A stretch of DNA of 64,000 bases, taken from the NCBI GenBank assembly GCA_029246545.1, contig JAQWMX010000002.1:62001-126000 (forward strand), given 5' to 3'. The position numbers and the translations under genes are program-made. Every line of letters starts with the position of its first letter. Within the stretch, counting starts at the first letter, position 1. The notes beneath the pieces are model-generated. The model saw nothing but the letters and a program-made list of their open reading frames with translations, had not been told where the DNA came from and did no database searches. This DNA is from Gammaproteobacteria bacterium (lineage in GTDB: Bacteria > Pseudomonadota > Gammaproteobacteria > Pseudomonadales > Pseudohongiellaceae). Below, in pieces: positions 38,224-49,267 of the stretch.

Positions 38224-40038
38224 ATGCAACATCAAAGCCATGAAAATAATCACCAAAACAAGGGATTATTAAAAAACCAACTAAAACTGCTTATTTGCTC
38301 AGCATTATTAAGCCCACTTTTATTAAACTCAGCTACAGCGGCTGAAGCTATTGCTCCAGGAGATAATGGTTTAGACAATGGCTTAAGCATAGTGGACTTT
38401 ACGCCAGTCACTGACGAAATGATTCAAAACCCGGATCCTGCGGATTGGTTAATGTGGCGCCGCACGCTTAATTCATGGGGCCATAGTCCGCTTGAACAAA
38501 TTAACACAGACAATGTTGATGAATTACGTATGGTTTGGACAAGAGGATTGGGTGATGGCATCCAAGAAGGTACTGCTTTAGTTCATGATGGCATTATGTT
38601 TTTCCCAAACCCTTGGGATGTTACACAAGCTATCGATATCGAATCTGGTGACCTTATCTGGGAACACCGACGTCGCCTGCCAGATGAGAGTGAACTCAGA
38701 CCTTATTTCCCAGTACCGGACATTAACCGTAACTTGGCGATCTATGAAGATCTAATCATTGATACTAGTGCAGATGATTATATCTATGCCTTAAATGCCC
38801 GAACTGGCGAGATGGTTTGGGAAACTCTAATCATGGACTATCGTCAAGGTGCTCAACAAACATCAGGCCCTATCATTGCCAATGGGATGGCTATTTCAGG
38901 CCGCGGCTGTGAACCTGAAGGCAGCCCAGATGCTTGTATTATGACCGCCCATGACGCTAGTACTGGCCGAGAAATCTGGCGAACAAGCACAATTGCTCAT
39001 ATGGGAGAAGAAAACGGAGAAAGTTGGGGTGACATGCTCGACAGCGAACGTTGGCATGTCGGCACATGGCTCGTGCCATCTTATGACCCTGAGTTAAACC
39101 TAGTTTATTTTGGCACCTCTGTAACCTCACCAGCACCGAAATATACGATGGCAGGTAACGAATATGATTACCTTTATCATAATTCTACTTTAGCCCTCGA
39201 TGCTGATACGGGTGAAATCGTTTGGTATTACCAACACTTAGTCGATCATTGGGACTATGACTTCCCATTTGAAAGATTATTGGTTGATACAGCAGTTTCT
39301 CCAAACCCCGATAGTGTTAGCTGGATTAATCCTGACATTGAGCCTGGTGAAGTACGCAAAGTGTTGACTGGCATCCCAGGCAAACCAGGGCTGGTTTACA
39401 CACTCGATAGAGAAACCGGCGAATTCCTTTGGGCTACTGCTGCAACTTATCAAAACTTGGTATCAGATATTGATGGAAGAACTGGTGCAGTAACGATTAA
39501 TCCAGAAGTGCTTTTCACTGAAGTTGGACAATCAGTATTTGCCTGTGGCGGATTAAGTCGAGGCTGGCCATCAGGGACTTATAGCCCAGACAATAATGTC
39601 ATGTATTTCCCACTGGCACGTATGTGTCAAACAGTGACAGCGACACTAACCGAACCGTCTTTGGAAAATCTCTATGGAATTTTTGGCCGAGCTGAAGAAC
39701 TTCCGCCTGGGCAAGAATCTGCACCAAACTCTGTTACTGCTATTTCAGTTGAGACAGGTGAAACCTTATGGGCATATGAGCAAGAAGCAACGATGATGAC
39801 ATTGCTTTCGACTTCTGGCGGTTTGATTTTTGGTGGTGATAACAATGGCCGCATGAAGGCCCTTGATCAAAACACCGGTGAATTATTATGGGAAGTTAAT
39901 TTAGGCTCAACAATTAGTGGGTATCCGACCACCTTTACAGTCAACGGAAAACAATATCTTTCTGTAAGCACAGGTCGTTCATTATATGCTGGCGCAACAG
40001 ATGCAAATAACTTGTTTGTATTTGGCCTGCCAGATTAA
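38224..40038 (+). CDS. PQQ-dependent dehydrogenase, tandem copy 2
   Basis: 604 residues, same architecture as copy 1: signal peptide (ends ATAA), PQQ propeller with AIDIESGDLIW and ALDADTGEIVW docking repeats, VDHWDYDFPFE near the active site, and no heme domain. Long stretches of copy 1 are identical at the protein level (for example the block GMAISGRGCEPEGSPDACI), but codons differ widely. GGGGGA precedes the ATG at 38224. Its own terminators lie on both sides, and 214 bp of leader precede it, so expression is separate from copy 1. Confidence 0.88.
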   Translation: MQHQSHENNHQNKGLLKNQLKLLICSALLSPLLLNSATAAEAIAPGDNGLDNGLSIVDFTPVTDEMIQNPDPADWLMWRRTLNSWGHSPLEQINTDNVDELRMVWTRGLGDGIQEGTALVHDGIMFFPNPWDVTQAIDIESGDLIWEHRRRLPDESELRPYFPVPDINRNLAIYEDLIIDTSADDYIYALNARTGEMVWETLIMDYRQGAQQTSGPIIANGMAISGRGCEPEGSPDACIMTAHDASTGREIWRTSTIAHMGEENGESWGDMLDSERWHVGTWLVPSYDPELNLVYFGTSVTSPAPKYTMAGNEYDYLYHNSTLALDADTGEIVWYYQHLVDHWDYDFPFERLLVDTAVSPNPDSVSWINPDIEPGEVRKVLTGIPGKPGLVYTLDRETGEFLWATAATYQNLVSDIDGRTGAVTINPEVLFTEVGQSVFACGGLSRGWPSGTYSPDNNVMYFPLARMCQTVTATLTEPSLENLYGIFGRAEELPPGQESAPNSVTAISVETGETLWAYEQEATMMTLLSTSGGLIFGGDNNGRMKALDQNTGELLWEVNLGSTISGYPTTFTVNGKQYLSVSTGRSLYAGATDANNLFVFGLPD

Positions 40039-40052
40039 TCCATAGCTATATT

Positions 40053-40082
40053 AAAAAAGGCCATTTTTTAATGGCCTTTTTT
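40053..40082 (+). terminator. Terminator after PQQ dehydrogenase 2
   Basis: AAAAAAGGCCATT / AATGGCCTTTTTT perfect 13-bp stem with a T4 loop, 14 bp after the stop at 40038. Symmetrical A and T runs would allow action in both directions. Confidence 0.87.
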
Positions 40083-40122
40083 ATTTTCTTACTAATAACT
40101 ATTAATTATATAAAGTAATTAC

Positions 40123-41130
40123 ATGGCAAAACCAAGCATTCCTGTCATTAACAGAAAAACTCCCAAATTTGTGTTTTGGGTAATAGCTATTCCCTATTAT
40201 CTCTTACTGGTTCCATTTAATTGGCTGATGAAAAAGATCGGCAAACCAGGAGCCCTGTTTAATTTTATCGGCAAACGGGGAACTAAAAAAAAATTAGCAA
40301 AAGTATTCGAAGGCTACACGCCGGAAACAGGCGATATTTTTGTCAGTACTTTTTCCAAGAGTGGCACTAACTGGATGATGCAAATTGCGCATCAAATAGC
40401 CTGGCGTGGAGATGGAGAATTCGAAAATATTCACGATGCCGTTGCTTGGCCAGACACACCAAACAAAAGATCTCAAAAAGCTATGACCCCTTTAGATAGT
40501 GATGTGATAAAAAAAATTAGCCCGACTGGCATGCGAGTGATTAAGACCCATTTATCAGCGCACTATGTGCCATTCAATGATCAAGCAAAATATTTGATAG
40601 TGGTACGTGATCCCAAAGAAGTCTTTGTATCTAGCTACCCTTTTGTAGGCAGCCTTGCCGGGGCAATCATGCCGAGTGTGGATGATTGGCTGGATATGTT
40701 TCTAACTAAGCATTGGGCCATGAATTTCGGTAATACTTGGGCAGAACACACAAACAGTTATTGGTGTTTAAGAAATAAACCTAATGTCTTACTTACTTCA
40801 TACACTGAACTAAAAATTAACCCTGAAGCAGGAATACGTCGAGTGGCTGAAACACTGGGTGTTAATTTGACAGAAGATGAGTTGGGAAAAGTAATTGAAA
40901 AAAGCTCTTTCCCATATATGAAAAGAATTAATCATAAATTCAACGTTATGGGAGTAGGAGATCTTCCGTGGGGCTCTAACTTTGAAATGATAAGGAAAGG
41001 TGAAACTGGTAAATCTTCAGAGTTAATCTCAAAAGAACAGCAAATAAGAATCGATAAGCATTTTATTCAGGAATTTAAAGATCTTGGCTCAGATTTCCCC
41101 TACGAAGAGTTTTGTCAAATCACTGAATAG
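40123..41130 (+). CDS. Sulfotransferase (PAPS-dependent)
   Basis: 335 residues. A hydrophobic segment at about 15-35 suggests membrane association. The 5'-phosphosulfate loop is FSKSGTNWMMQ (residues 71-81) and the 3'-phosphate block is YLIVVRDPKEVFVSSYPF near 165, both typical of Sulfotransferase_1 enzymes. These move sulfate from PAPS to hydroxyl or amine groups of small molecules, lipids or glycans; the acceptor is unknown. It is convergent with algC (0-bp gap between stops). No PAPS synthesis genes are in the window. Confidence 0.85.
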   Translation: MAKPSIPVINRKTPKFVFWVIAIPYYLLLVPFNWLMKKIGKPGALFNFIGKRGTKKKLAKVFEGYTPETGDIFVSTFSKSGTNWMMQIAHQIAWRGDGEFENIHDAVAWPDTPNKRSQKAMTPLDSDVIKKISPTGMRVIKTHLSAHYVPFNDQAKYLIVVRDPKEVFVSSYPFVGSLAGAIMPSVDDWLDMFLTKHWAMNFGNTWAEHTNSYWCLRNKPNVLLTSYTELKINPEAGIRRVAETLGVNLTEDELGKVIEKSSFPYMKRINHKFNVMGVGDLPWGSNFEMIRKGETGKSSELISKEQQIRIDKHFIQEFKDLGSDFPYEEFCQITE

Positions 41131-42477
41131 CTAGAGTAGCGCTAGAATTTCTTGAGTTTTAGCGTTCATCAAAGCCTGATCAGCTTTAGACTCAACATTA
41201 AGTCGTATAACAGGTTCAGTATTAGACATCCGCAAGTTAAAACGCCATTCACCCATATCCATACTTAATCCATCAGTAAAATCAGTACTAATTGAGGCAT
41301 CATTGTAGACATGTTGTACTTTTTCTATGGCATTTGTTGCATCTTCAACTTTACGGTTTATCTCTCCGCTAGCTGGAAAAGCCTGCATTCTTTTTTCAAC
41401 CAAACTCGAAAAATTTCGGCCAGTTACTGAAAGCAATTCTGCTATGAGCAACCAAGGTATCATGCCACTATCGCAATAAAAGAAATCTCTAAAATAATGA
41501 TGAGCACTCATTTCACCACCATAGATCGCATCCACATTACGCATTTTCTCTTTAATAAAGGCGTGGCCACTTTTACATAAAACCGTTTCACCACCAAACT
41601 GCTCTACTACTTCTACTGTATTCCAGCTGAGGCGTGGATCATGAATAATTTTTTCACCGGGGTGTTTTTTTAAGAATGTTTCTGCAAGCAAACCAACAAT
41701 GTAATAACCTTCTATGAAGGTACCTTTTTCATCAAAGAAGAAACATCGATCAAAGTCTCCATCCCAGGCGATACCTAAATCCGCTTTATGTTCTATGATT
41801 GCGTCGATAGTCGGTTGACGATTTTCTTCCAGTAGAGGATTAGGTACACCATTTGGAAAGTTACCATCAGCTTCATGGTGTATTTTTATAAACTCAATTG
41901 GTAAATGTTTTTCAAGCAAATCAATCGCTAAACCTGCCCCGCCGTTACCAGCATTACAAACAACTTTTAAGGGCTTAAGTGTAGAAACATCAATATAAGA
42001 AATAAGGTGTTCGATGTAAGCTTGTTTAACATCTATTGAAGTTGTTTCGCCTTTGTTTTCTGTAAGCGTGAAGTCATTAAGTTCTGCCAATGCTTTTATT
42101 TCTTTTAACCCTGTATCACTACTGATGGGCTTAGAATCTTCTCGCACAAATTTCATACCGTTGTAATCTTTTGGGTTATGACTAGCAGTGACTACAATAC
42201 CTCCATCCATATTAAGATGACTGGTCGCGAAATAAATTTCTTCAGTGCCACATTGTCCAATATTGCTGACATTCACCCCCGCATCGGTTAAGCCATTCAT
42301 TAGTGCCTGACAAATTTGTTGACTACTTAAACGGATGTCATAACCCACAACAACTTCTTTAGGTTTTAAAAAGGCGGCATAAGCTCTGCCAATTCGATAT
42401 GCAATTTCTTCATTAAGTTGGTCAGGAATACGACCACGAACATCATAGGCTTTAAAACAGGTTATTTCTTGCGACAC
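41131..42477 (-). CDS. algC: Phosphomannomutase/phosphoglucomutase
   Basis: 448 residues. Catalytic phosphoserine loop [12 protein letters not shown] (Ser99), metal loop WDGDFDRC, sugar-binding [10 protein letters not shown] and C-terminal phosphate loop RMSNTEP are all seen. It interconverts hexose 6- and 1-phosphates, feeding galU and manC next to it: the three genes form a sugar-nucleotide module for exopolysaccharide or LPS. AlgC and CpsG are the closest named relatives. Confidence 0.93.
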   Translation of the reverse strand: MSQEITCFKAYDVRGRIPDQLNEEIAYRIGRAYAAFLKPKEVVVGYDIRLSSQQICQALMNGLTDAGVNVSNIGQCGTEEIYFATSHLNMDGGIVVTASHNPKDYNGMKFVREDSKPISSDTGLKEIKALAELNDFTLTENKGETTSIDVKQAYIEHLISYIDVSTLKPLKVVCNAGNGGAGLAIDLLEKHLPIEFIKIHHEADGNFPNGVPNPLLEENRQPTIDAIIEHKADLGIAWDGDFDRCFFFDEKGTFIEGYYIVGLLAETFLKKHPGEKIIHDPRLSWNTVEVVEQFGGETVLCKSGHAFIKEKMRNVDAIYGGEMSAHHYFRDFFYCDSGMIPWLLIAELLSVTGRNFSSLVEKRMQAFPASGEINRKVEDATNAIEKVQHVYNDASISTDFTDGLSMDMGEWRFNLRMSNTEPVIRLNVESKADQALMNAKTQEILALL

Positions 42478-42506
42478 TACTTTCTCTCTTTTATCTATTT
42501 TTTTGT

Positions 42507-43349
42507 TTAATCTAAAGCTTTGTACACATTTTCATAGAAGAAATTGTTAGCTTCCATAAAACCATCGACACTTCCACAATCAAAACGTTGACCTCTAAAT
42601 TTAAAGCCAATAACACCGCCTAGTTTGGCTTGAGTCATTAGAGCATCTGTAATTTGCACTTCATTATTTTTACCTGGCGGGGTTTGTCGTATCACATCAA
42701 AAATATCGGCCGTTAAAATATAGCGTCCAATTATTGCCAGGTTACTCGGTGCATTTTCTGGTGCTGGTTTTTCTACCATGTCATTAATTCTAATAATACC
42801 CGGTTCGATTTCTTCTCCTGCTATAACCCCATACTTATGCGTTTCATCAACTGGAACTTCTTCAATGGCGACGATGCTGCATTGGTATTTTTTATATAGC
42901 TCAAGCATTTGCGATAACACACCCTGTTCAGGTGAATAGCACAAGTCATCTGCCAGTACGACAGCAAAAGCTTGGTCACCAATTAAGGTCTCCCCTGTTA
43001 AAATGGCATGGCCTAAGCCTTTCATCTCTATCTGTCGGGTGTAGGAAAATACCGCACTATCAATAACATGACGAATACCATCTAAATAACTTTCCTTACT
43101 CGTACCAGAAACCTGTTTTTCGAGTTCATCATTTGTTTCGAAATGATCTTTAATAGCGCGTTTATCTTTGCCGGTAATGATAGCCATATTATTCATCCCA
43201 GCTTCTATAGCCTCTTCTACACCGTATTGCATTAATGGTTTATCAACCACCGGTAACATTGCCTTGGGAATAGACTTTGTAGCAGGTAAAAAGCGTGTGC
43301 CATATCCCGCTGCAGGAAATAAGCACTTTTTAATAGTAGGTTCACTCAT
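42507..43349 (-). CDS. galU: UTP-glucose-1-phosphate uridylyltransferase
   Basis: 280 residues. N-terminal nucleotide loop [20 protein letters not shown] is diagnostic for bacterial GalU, with VVLADDLC and GLGHAIL further on. It makes UDP-glucose from the product of the mutase downstream at 41131-42477. Gap to algC is 29 bp, so they share a transcript. Start ATG at 43349, 12 bp from the ancestral end of manC. Confidence 0.95.
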   Translation of the reverse strand: MSEPTIKKCLFPAAGYGTRFLPATKSIPKAMLPVVDKPLMQYGVEEAIEAGMNNMAIITGKDKRAIKDHFETNDELEKQVSGTSKESYLDGIRHVIDSAVFSYTRQIEMKGLGHAILTGETLIGDQAFAVVLADDLCYSPEQGVLSQMLELYKKYQCSIVAIEEVPVDETHKYGVIAGEEIEPGIIRINDMVEKPAPENAPSNLAIIGRYILTADIFDVIRQTPPGKNNEVQITDALMTQAKLGGVIGFKFRGQRFDCGSVDGFMEANNFFYENVYKALD

Positions 43350-43361
43350 TACACATTTACC

Positions 43362-44777
43362 TTAACTAGGAATTCTTCCGTAAACATCTTCAAAGCGTTC
43401 AATGTCATCTTCACCTAAATAGGCTCCATACTGAACTTCTATTAAGACAACTGGTTAGTCACTGGGATTCTCTAAACGATGTTTTTGTCCTATAGGGATA
43501 TAAGTAGATTGATCAGCTTCTAGAAAAAACACATCTTCACCGTTGGTAACTTTTGCTTTACCACTGACGACAGTCCAATGCTCTGCTCTCTTATGATGAA
43601 GTTGCAAAGACAAAGAGCCACCAGAGTTTACAATAATGCGTTTAACTTGATAATTTTCACCTTTTGCCAAACTTTCGTAAGTACCCCATGGCCGGCGTAC
43701 CACATTATGCTCAACTGTTTCACTTCGATTTTCATTATTTAGTTTCTCAACTATGGCTTTAACATTTTGTGAAGATTCCTTGTTACTCACAAGTACACTG
43801 TCAGGTGTTTCAATCACAATTGCATCTTCAAGTCCCAGTACAGAAACTAATCTTGATCCTGCATGGATGTATGAGATTTTTACATCTTGTAAGCAGACGT
43901 CGCCAATAATTGCATTTCCTTGTTTGTCTTTATCAGCATTGTCCCAAAGTGCATCCCAGGCACCTAAATCATTCCAATCAGCATCCAAAGGAACAACTGC
44001 AGCTTTTTTAGTGTGCTCCATCACAGCATAATCAATTGAATCTGAAGGACTAAGTGCAAATAACTCTTCTGGTATTCGCCTAAAATCGGTTTCTTTTTTG
44101 CTAGATAAAAATGCTTGCTGACAGCTTGAGAAAATTTCTGGAGAAAAGGTTTTTAATTCATCTAAATAACTGACCGCTTTAAACATAAACATGCCACTAT
44201 TCCACAAATAATCTCCACTAGCTAAATATGTTTTAGCAGTTTCTATATCCGGCTTTTCAACAAAGCTTTCTACTTGGTAGGTAGATCCATTTTTCTCAGC
44301 CTTTTTAATATAGCCATAAGCTGCTTCAGGCTTGTCTGGCAATATGCCGAATGTACACAAGTGACTATTTTCAGCACTCTCATTTGCTAGATTAATTGCT
44401 TGATGAAAATTACTAATATTTTCAATATTGTGGTCAGCCGCAAGCACTAATAATACGGCATCTGGATGTGCTTCTATTGCACTAAATGCAGCAAGAGCAA
44501 CTGCAGGGGCCGTATTTCTGACAATAGGCTCAAGAATTATTTCGGCATCTTCAATGCCAAGTTCTTGTAGTTGCTCAGCAACCAAAAAACGATGGTTTTC
44601 ATTACATAATACAATAGGCGCTTGCAGCCCTTCCAACCCTTCAAGTCTTTTCAAAGTCTGCTGGAATAAAGATGCTTCAGAACCTTGAAAGCTGACAAAT
44701 TGTTTAGGGAAACTTTCTCTAGACACCGGCCATAATCTAGAACCAGTGCCACCCGCCATGACTACAGGTATTAACAT
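43362..44777 (-). pseudogene. manC: Mannose-1-phosphate guanylyltransferase / PMI with premature stop
   Basis: A bifunctional type II enzyme: an N-terminal GDP-mannose pyrophosphorylase domain (VVMAGGTGSRLWPVSRESFP) and a C-terminal cupin phosphomannose isomerase (RPWGTYESL, LQLHHKRAEHW). An in-frame TAA at 43455-43457 ends translation after 440 residues at RLENPSD. The same frame continues for 30 conserved codons (VLIEVQYGAYLGEDDI ... YGRIPS) to TAA 43362-43364. A single-base change from a sense codon such as AAA, GAA or CAA explains it. The pyrophosphorylase domain is complete, so only isomerase activity may be lost. The symbol refers to the family. Confidence 0.83.
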
Positions 44778-44939
44778 AAATTCTTATCTCAAATCGCTTC
44801 TATCAATAAAATAAAGCAGCGCATTATACCCACATAAGTACTTAAATAATTATCGTTTCAGACTACTTATCTCTATAATAGCGGCTTTTTGCTACAAAGT
44901 GCTTAGACTAAAGTCTTAGAACATTACAATCAGGATCTT

Positions 44940-45470
44940 ATGACAGCAGAATTTTCCCCAAAGAGTAGCTACAACAAAGAAGAGCTATTGGAGTGTGGTC
45001 ATGGCCAATTATTTGGACCAGGCAACCCTAAACTTCCAATCGACAATATGTTAATGATGGACAGAATTGTTGAAATATCCTCTGAGGGTGGCAGTGAAGG
45101 CAAAGGTCATATTATTGCCGAGCTGGATATTACCCCTGACCTTTGGTTCTTTGATTGTCACTTTGATGGTGACCCTGTTATGCCAGGCTGCTTAGGCCTT
45201 GATGCTTTATGGCAATTGGTTGGTTTCTTCTTGGGATGGAGAGGCAATAATGGCAAGGGTCGTGCTCTAGGTTGCGGTGAAGTGAAATTTACTGGCGAAA
45301 TCTTGCCTCAGCACAAAAAAGTCGTTTATGAGTTAGATATCAAACGCCTTATCGAACGGAAATTAGTCATGGGTATAGCTGATGGCACTGTTTCAGTAGA
45401 TGGGAAGGTCATTTATACTACTACTGGTTTAAAAGTTGGTTTATTTAAACCTGAAGATTCATTATCCTGA
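44940..45470 (+). CDS. fabA: 3-hydroxydecanoyl-ACP dehydratase/isomerase
   Basis: 176 residues. Active residues His74 ([11 protein letters not shown]) and Asp88 (LGLDALWQL) are in the family contexts. FabA dehydrates hydroxydecanoyl-ACP and isomerises it to the cis-3 form, the branch point to unsaturated fatty acids. The fabA-fabB order (30 bp apart) is the usual gammaproteobacterial operon. A TATAAT lies at 44874-44879, but without a good -35. Confidence 0.96.
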   Translation: MTAEFSPKSSYNKEELLECGHGQLFGPGNPKLPIDNMLMMDRIVEISSEGGSEGKGHIIAELDITPDLWFFDCHFDGDPVMPGCLGLDALWQLVGFFLGWRGNNGKGRALGCGEVKFTGEILPQHKKVVYELDIKRLIERKLVMGIADGTVSVDGKVIYTTTGLKVGLFKPEDSLS

Positions 45471-45500
45471 AAATCTTAATAATTTAGGGGGTTTTACTTA

Positions 45501-46718
45501 ATGCGTCGTGTCGTTGTTACTGGAATGGGTATTGTTTCTTGCCTCGGGCTTGATAAAGAGTCCGTCACACAATCACTATTAACCAGTCAAAGTGGTATTT
45601 CCTTCCGTCCTGAATATGAAGAAATGGGCTTGCGTAGCCATGTGGCTGGTGCCGTAGACTTAGATTTTTCTGAACATATCGACCGTAAAAGTCTGCGTTT
45701 TATGAGCGCAGCTGCTGCTTATGCTTATATTTCCATGGATAGAGCAATAGCTGATGCAGGCTTAACTGAAGAGCAAGTTTCTAATACCCGTACCGGCATA
45801 ATTATGGGCTCAGGTGGATCTTCAACCCAAGACCAAGTAGAAACGGTTGATATATTAAGAGAAAAAGGTATCAAGCGAGTCGGGCCTTATCGAGTTACCC
45901 GTACCATGGGCAGCACTGTTTCAGCCTGCTTAGCGACTCCATTCAAAATCAAAGGTGTCAATTACTCCATTTCATCAGCATGTTCTACCAGCGCGCATTG
46001 CATCGGCAATGCAATGGAGCTTATTCAATTAGGCAAACAAGATATGGTGTTTGCTGGTGGCGGCGAATCTGAACACTGGTCACTGAGTTGTATGTTCGAT
46101 GCCATGGGTGCTCTTTCTACCAAATATAATGATTCACCAGATAAAGCATCAAGGGCCTATGATGAAGATCGTGATGGTTTCATCATTGCTGGCGGTGGCG
46201 GAACTTTGGTCATTGAGGAGTTGGAACATGCACTTGCTCGTGGCGCTACAATTTACACTGAGCTAACTGGTTATGGTGCAACTTCTGATGGTTACGATAT
46301 GGTTGCCCCATCTGGAGAAGGTGCTGTTCGTTGCATGCAAATGGCAATGGCAACGACCGAGAATTCTATTGACTACATAAATGCGCATGGCACAAGCACA
46401 CCAGTTGGAGACATCCAAGAAATCAAAGCAGTTAGAGAAGTGTTTGGAGATAATATTCCAACAATTAATTCCACCAAATCACTTTCCGGCCATTCACTTG
46501 GTGCTGCCGGCGTACAGGAAGCTATCTATAGTTTGTTAATGATGGAAAATAATTTCATTGCTGCATCTGCAAATATCGAAAATCTTGACCCAGAAATTGA
46601 AGGCGTACCCGTTGCAATAGAGCGCCAAGACGATGTTATACTCAATACAATTATGTCTAACAGCTTTGGTTTTGGCGGTACTAACGCTACACTTATTTTT
46701 GAACGCTACCAAGGTTAA
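45501..46718 (+). CDS. fabB: 3-oxoacyl-ACP synthase I
   Basis: 405 residues. Condensing-enzyme triad: Cys161 in SSACSTSAH, His in [11 protein letters not shown] and His in [10 protein letters not shown]. FabB elongates the cis-3-decenoyl-ACP made by FabA. A strong AGGGGG precedes the ATG at 45501. Confidence 0.96.
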   Translation: MRRVVVTGMGIVSCLGLDKESVTQSLLTSQSGISFRPEYEEMGLRSHVAGAVDLDFSEHIDRKSLRFMSAAAAYAYISMDRAIADAGLTEEQVSNTRTGIIMGSGGSSTQDQVETVDILREKGIKRVGPYRVTRTMGSTVSACLATPFKIKGVNYSISSACSTSAHCIGNAMELIQLGKQDMVFAGGGESEHWSLSCMFDAMGALSTKYNDSPDKASRAYDEDRDGFIIAGGGGTLVIEELEHALARGATIYTELTGYGATSDGYDMVAPSGEGAVRCMQMAMATTENSIDYINAHGTSTPVGDIQEIKAVREVFGDNIPTINSTKSLSGHSLGAAGVQEAIYSLLMMENNFIAASANIENLDPEIEGVPVAIERQDDVILNTIMSNSFGFGGTNATLIFERYQG

Positions 46719-46769
46719 TTATTAATCTAAATTATCAAACATTTCTGTTCAATTCGTGAGGTAAAGCCC

Positions 46770-47279
46770 ATGCTTTCCACACTCAAAAAAGTTGTACTAA
46801 TTGCAAGCTTTCTATCGGCCTCTGCAAACCTACAAGCTCAGCTGCTTGATAACTCATCTGCTACACTTAACGCTGGCAGCCTTTTTGACAATAATAATTC
46901 TGGCTTGGCAACCTCCGCTATTCAATCAGTTTTACCTGCTGATTCAGCCTTTGCTCTCAGCGCTTATATCGAAGCACCAAATACCTTGGTATTACTCTGG
47001 AATATCGAAGATGGATATTACCTCTATCGTAAAAGTTTAAATTTTATAGAAACTAACAACAACAGCTTGGGAAATCCTGTTATCCCAGCAAGCATTCAAA
47101 CTGAAGATGAATTTTTTGGCGAAGTTGAAGTTTATTATCAACGCCTTTTAATTCGTATTCCTTTTGATCCTGAAAATGTAGGCGACAATATTTCCTTACA
47201 ACTCAACTATCAAGGTTGTGCAGAAGCTAACTACTGCTATCCCATGCAATTTAAAGAACTCAATCTGGAAATAATCTAG
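46770..47279 (+). CDS. Free-standing DsbD N-terminal-domain protein
   Basis: 169 residues with a signal peptide (ends LQAQ), so periplasmic. The core matches the alpha domain of DsbD, including the redox pair in YQGCAEANYCYP. In full DsbD this domain is followed by eight membrane helices and a thioredoxin domain; here the gene simply stops and no such segments follow. It may take reductant from a separate DsbD/CcdA-type protein. Frame is intact, so a true single-domain gene is likely. Confidence 0.75.
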   Translation: MLSTLKKVVLIASFLSASANLQAQLLDNSSATLNAGSLFDNNNSGLATSAIQSVLPADSAFALSAYIEAPNTLVLLWNIEDGYYLYRKSLNFIETNNNSLGNPVIPASIQTEDEFFGEVEVYYQRLLIRIPFDPENVGDNISLQLNYQGCAEANYCYPMQFKELNLEII

Positions 47280-47418
47280 AACTATTACAACTATTTACTT
47301 TCTGTTCCTGCCTACTCTTTCAAAATTTCCTATACAAGCTTCATCCCCTTGTCTCACTGAACTTATCTGTCTATAGTCAAAGAGACTATTCATTAAGGTT
47401 CAAACTAATATTTTAATT

Positions 47419-48579
47419 ATGGAATCGGAATCCTTACTTTTTTCTTTTTTCCTGATTTTTACTGGGGCTGCAGTATTAAGTACTTTGGCATTATTTCTCA
47501 GACAGCCTCTTCTCGTTGCTTACATAGTGGTAGGTGTTGCGATAGGACCTTACGGATTAGGCTATATTTCAGACCCCTCTCTTTTAACCGATATTTCAGA
47601 GTTTGGAATTATCTTCTTGTTGTTCTTGCTAGGCCTTGATATGCAGCCGGCAAAATTACTTGCCACCTTAAAGAAAACTTTTCTGGTGACCATGGCAAGC
47701 GCCTTAGTTTTTATTCTAATAGGGTATGGCACCGGATTAATTTTTGCATTTTCTAAAACAGAAAGCCTGGTCATCGGCTTTAGTATGATTTTTTCCAGCA
47801 CCATTATTGGTATCAAATTACTACCTACTACTGTGCTTCACCAAAAACACATGGGTGAAATCATGGTTGGAATTTTGCTACTTCAGGACTTCATTGCGAT
47901 CTTTATTCTTGTGTTCTTAAACTCGGGCACATTCGAACAAGCCACTGCTCTTCGAGTACTCTTAGCTCTGCCATTTTTAATATTCGCAGCTTATATCACT
48001 ACCCAATACATCTTGATCAGACTGATTGCTCAATTTGATCAGTTTAAAGAATATATATTTCTTTTAGCAATTGGCTGGTGTCTGGGAGTTGCCGAAGTAG
48101 CTTCTCTATTAGGTTTGTCTGCTGAAATTGGCGCATTTATAGCCGGAGTATCCCTTGCTACAAGTCCGATTGCTTTATATATCGCAATTAACTTAAAACC
48201 ACTTAGAGATTTCTTTCTTATCCTGTTCTTTTTCTCGCTCGGTGCACAATTTAATATCTTACTACTAGGAGAAATCATCTGGCCGGCATTATTATTAGCT
48301 GGACTAGCTTTAACTGTGAAACCAGTGGTCTTCCATTTTCTACTTAAACAATTCAGTGAAAGAAATAGTTTAGCCTGGGATGCAGGTTTACGTTTGGGAC
48401 AAATTAGTGAGTTTTCCCTATTAATTGCTTTTGTTGCAACCCAATCTGGCGTGATCGCTGAAAGGGCCTCCTTAGTGATACAAGGTGCTGCAATTGTTAC
48501 TTTCCTAATCTCCTCTTATATCATCGTCCTGTTTTGCCCCTCGCCAATTTCAATTTCCAGCAAGCTTCGACGTGATTAG
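47419..48579 (+). CDS. CPA2-family cation/proton antiporter, membrane domain only
   Basis: 386 residues with about 12 transmembrane helices. GYISDPSLLTDISEFGIIFL and FLLGLDMQP in the first third match the Kef/NapA-type (CPA2) fold, and SAEIGAFIAGVSLA sits at the usual place of the second core motif. KefB/KefC and YbaL carry a cytosolic TrkA-N domain; this protein ends right after the last helix. K+ or Na+ exchange for H+ is expected. Confidence 0.82.
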   Translation: MESESLLFSFFLIFTGAAVLSTLALFLRQPLLVAYIVVGVAIGPYGLGYISDPSLLTDISEFGIIFLLFLLGLDMQPAKLLATLKKTFLVTMASALVFILIGYGTGLIFAFSKTESLVIGFSMIFSSTIIGIKLLPTTVLHQKHMGEIMVGILLLQDFIAIFILVFLNSGTFEQATALRVLLALPFLIFAAYITTQYILIRLIAQFDQFKEYIFLLAIGWCLGVAEVASLLGLSAEIGAFIAGVSLATSPIALYIAINLKPLRDFFLILFFFSLGAQFNILLLGEIIWPALLLAGLALTVKPVVFHFLLKQFSERNSLAWDAGLRLGQISEFSLLIAFVATQSGVIAERASLVIQGAAIVTFLISSYIIVLFCPSPISISSKLRRD

Positions 48580-48773
48580 AACCGATAAACATCTGACAAA
48601 GGTGTTTTCTAATCTAAATCTGCGCCTTAAATTAATAACATTTTAGAGATTTAAGGAGAATAAACGACAATTCAAGAAGTTTATTACAAAAAATTCATAA
48701 AAGTTGCTGACATTTGCTGCTAAAATCGTAAAATACGCAGCTATCAATTGAATATCTACACAGACAGTGACAC

Positions 48774-49220
48774 ATGGCTTTTATACTCGTTTTAAATGGT
48801 CCTAATCTTAACCTTCTTGGTGAGAGAGAGCCTGAAATCTATGGATCTCAGACTTTAGAAGATATAAATGCGATTTTGCATGAGCAATCTGAAGCAGCCG
48901 GACATGAAATTGCCTTTCTGCAAAGCAATGCTGAGCATGAGATGGTCAACCGTATCCATCAGGCTAAAAAAGAAGGCGTGAACTTTATAATCCTCAATCC
49001 TGGCGCATTCACTCACACTAGCATCTCTTTACGTGATGCCATGCTGGGAGTTGAAATTCCATTTATAGAAGTTCATCTGTCCAATGTTCACGCCAGAGAA
49101 GATTTTCGAAAGCATTCTTATTTATCTGATATTGCTACAGGCTGCATTGTTGGCTTAAGGGCACAAGGTTATGAATTAGCCTTGCAGGCAGCTTTTCAGC
49201 AACTAGCTGATAGCAAATAA
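48774..49220 (+). CDS. aroQ: 3-dehydroquinate dehydratase, type II
   Basis: 148 residues, the usual type II length. The N-terminal [18 protein letters not shown] carries the catalytic Arg and Tyr loop, and NPGAFTHTS and EVHLSN hold the other active residues. It works in the shikimate pathway. It is followed by accB and accC, the common gammaproteobacterial aroQ-accB-accC operon. The 194-bp upstream region carries the likely operon promoter. Confidence 0.96.
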   Translation: MAFILVLNGPNLNLLGEREPEIYGSQTLEDINAILHEQSEAAGHEIAFLQSNAEHEMVNRIHQAKKEGVNFIILNPGAFTHTSISLRDAMLGVEIPFIEVHLSNVHAREDFRKHSYLSDIATGCIVGLRAQGYELALQAAFQQLADSK

Positions 49221-49267
49221 GCTTAATCAAAAAAATTAATTAAATTTCCAAGTATAGAGAGAAAGTA

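Noticed and set aside
44835-44844. TAAGTACTTA palindrome upstream of fabA as a FabR/FadR operator
   Set aside because: Too short and does not match the operator consensus I know for either regulator.
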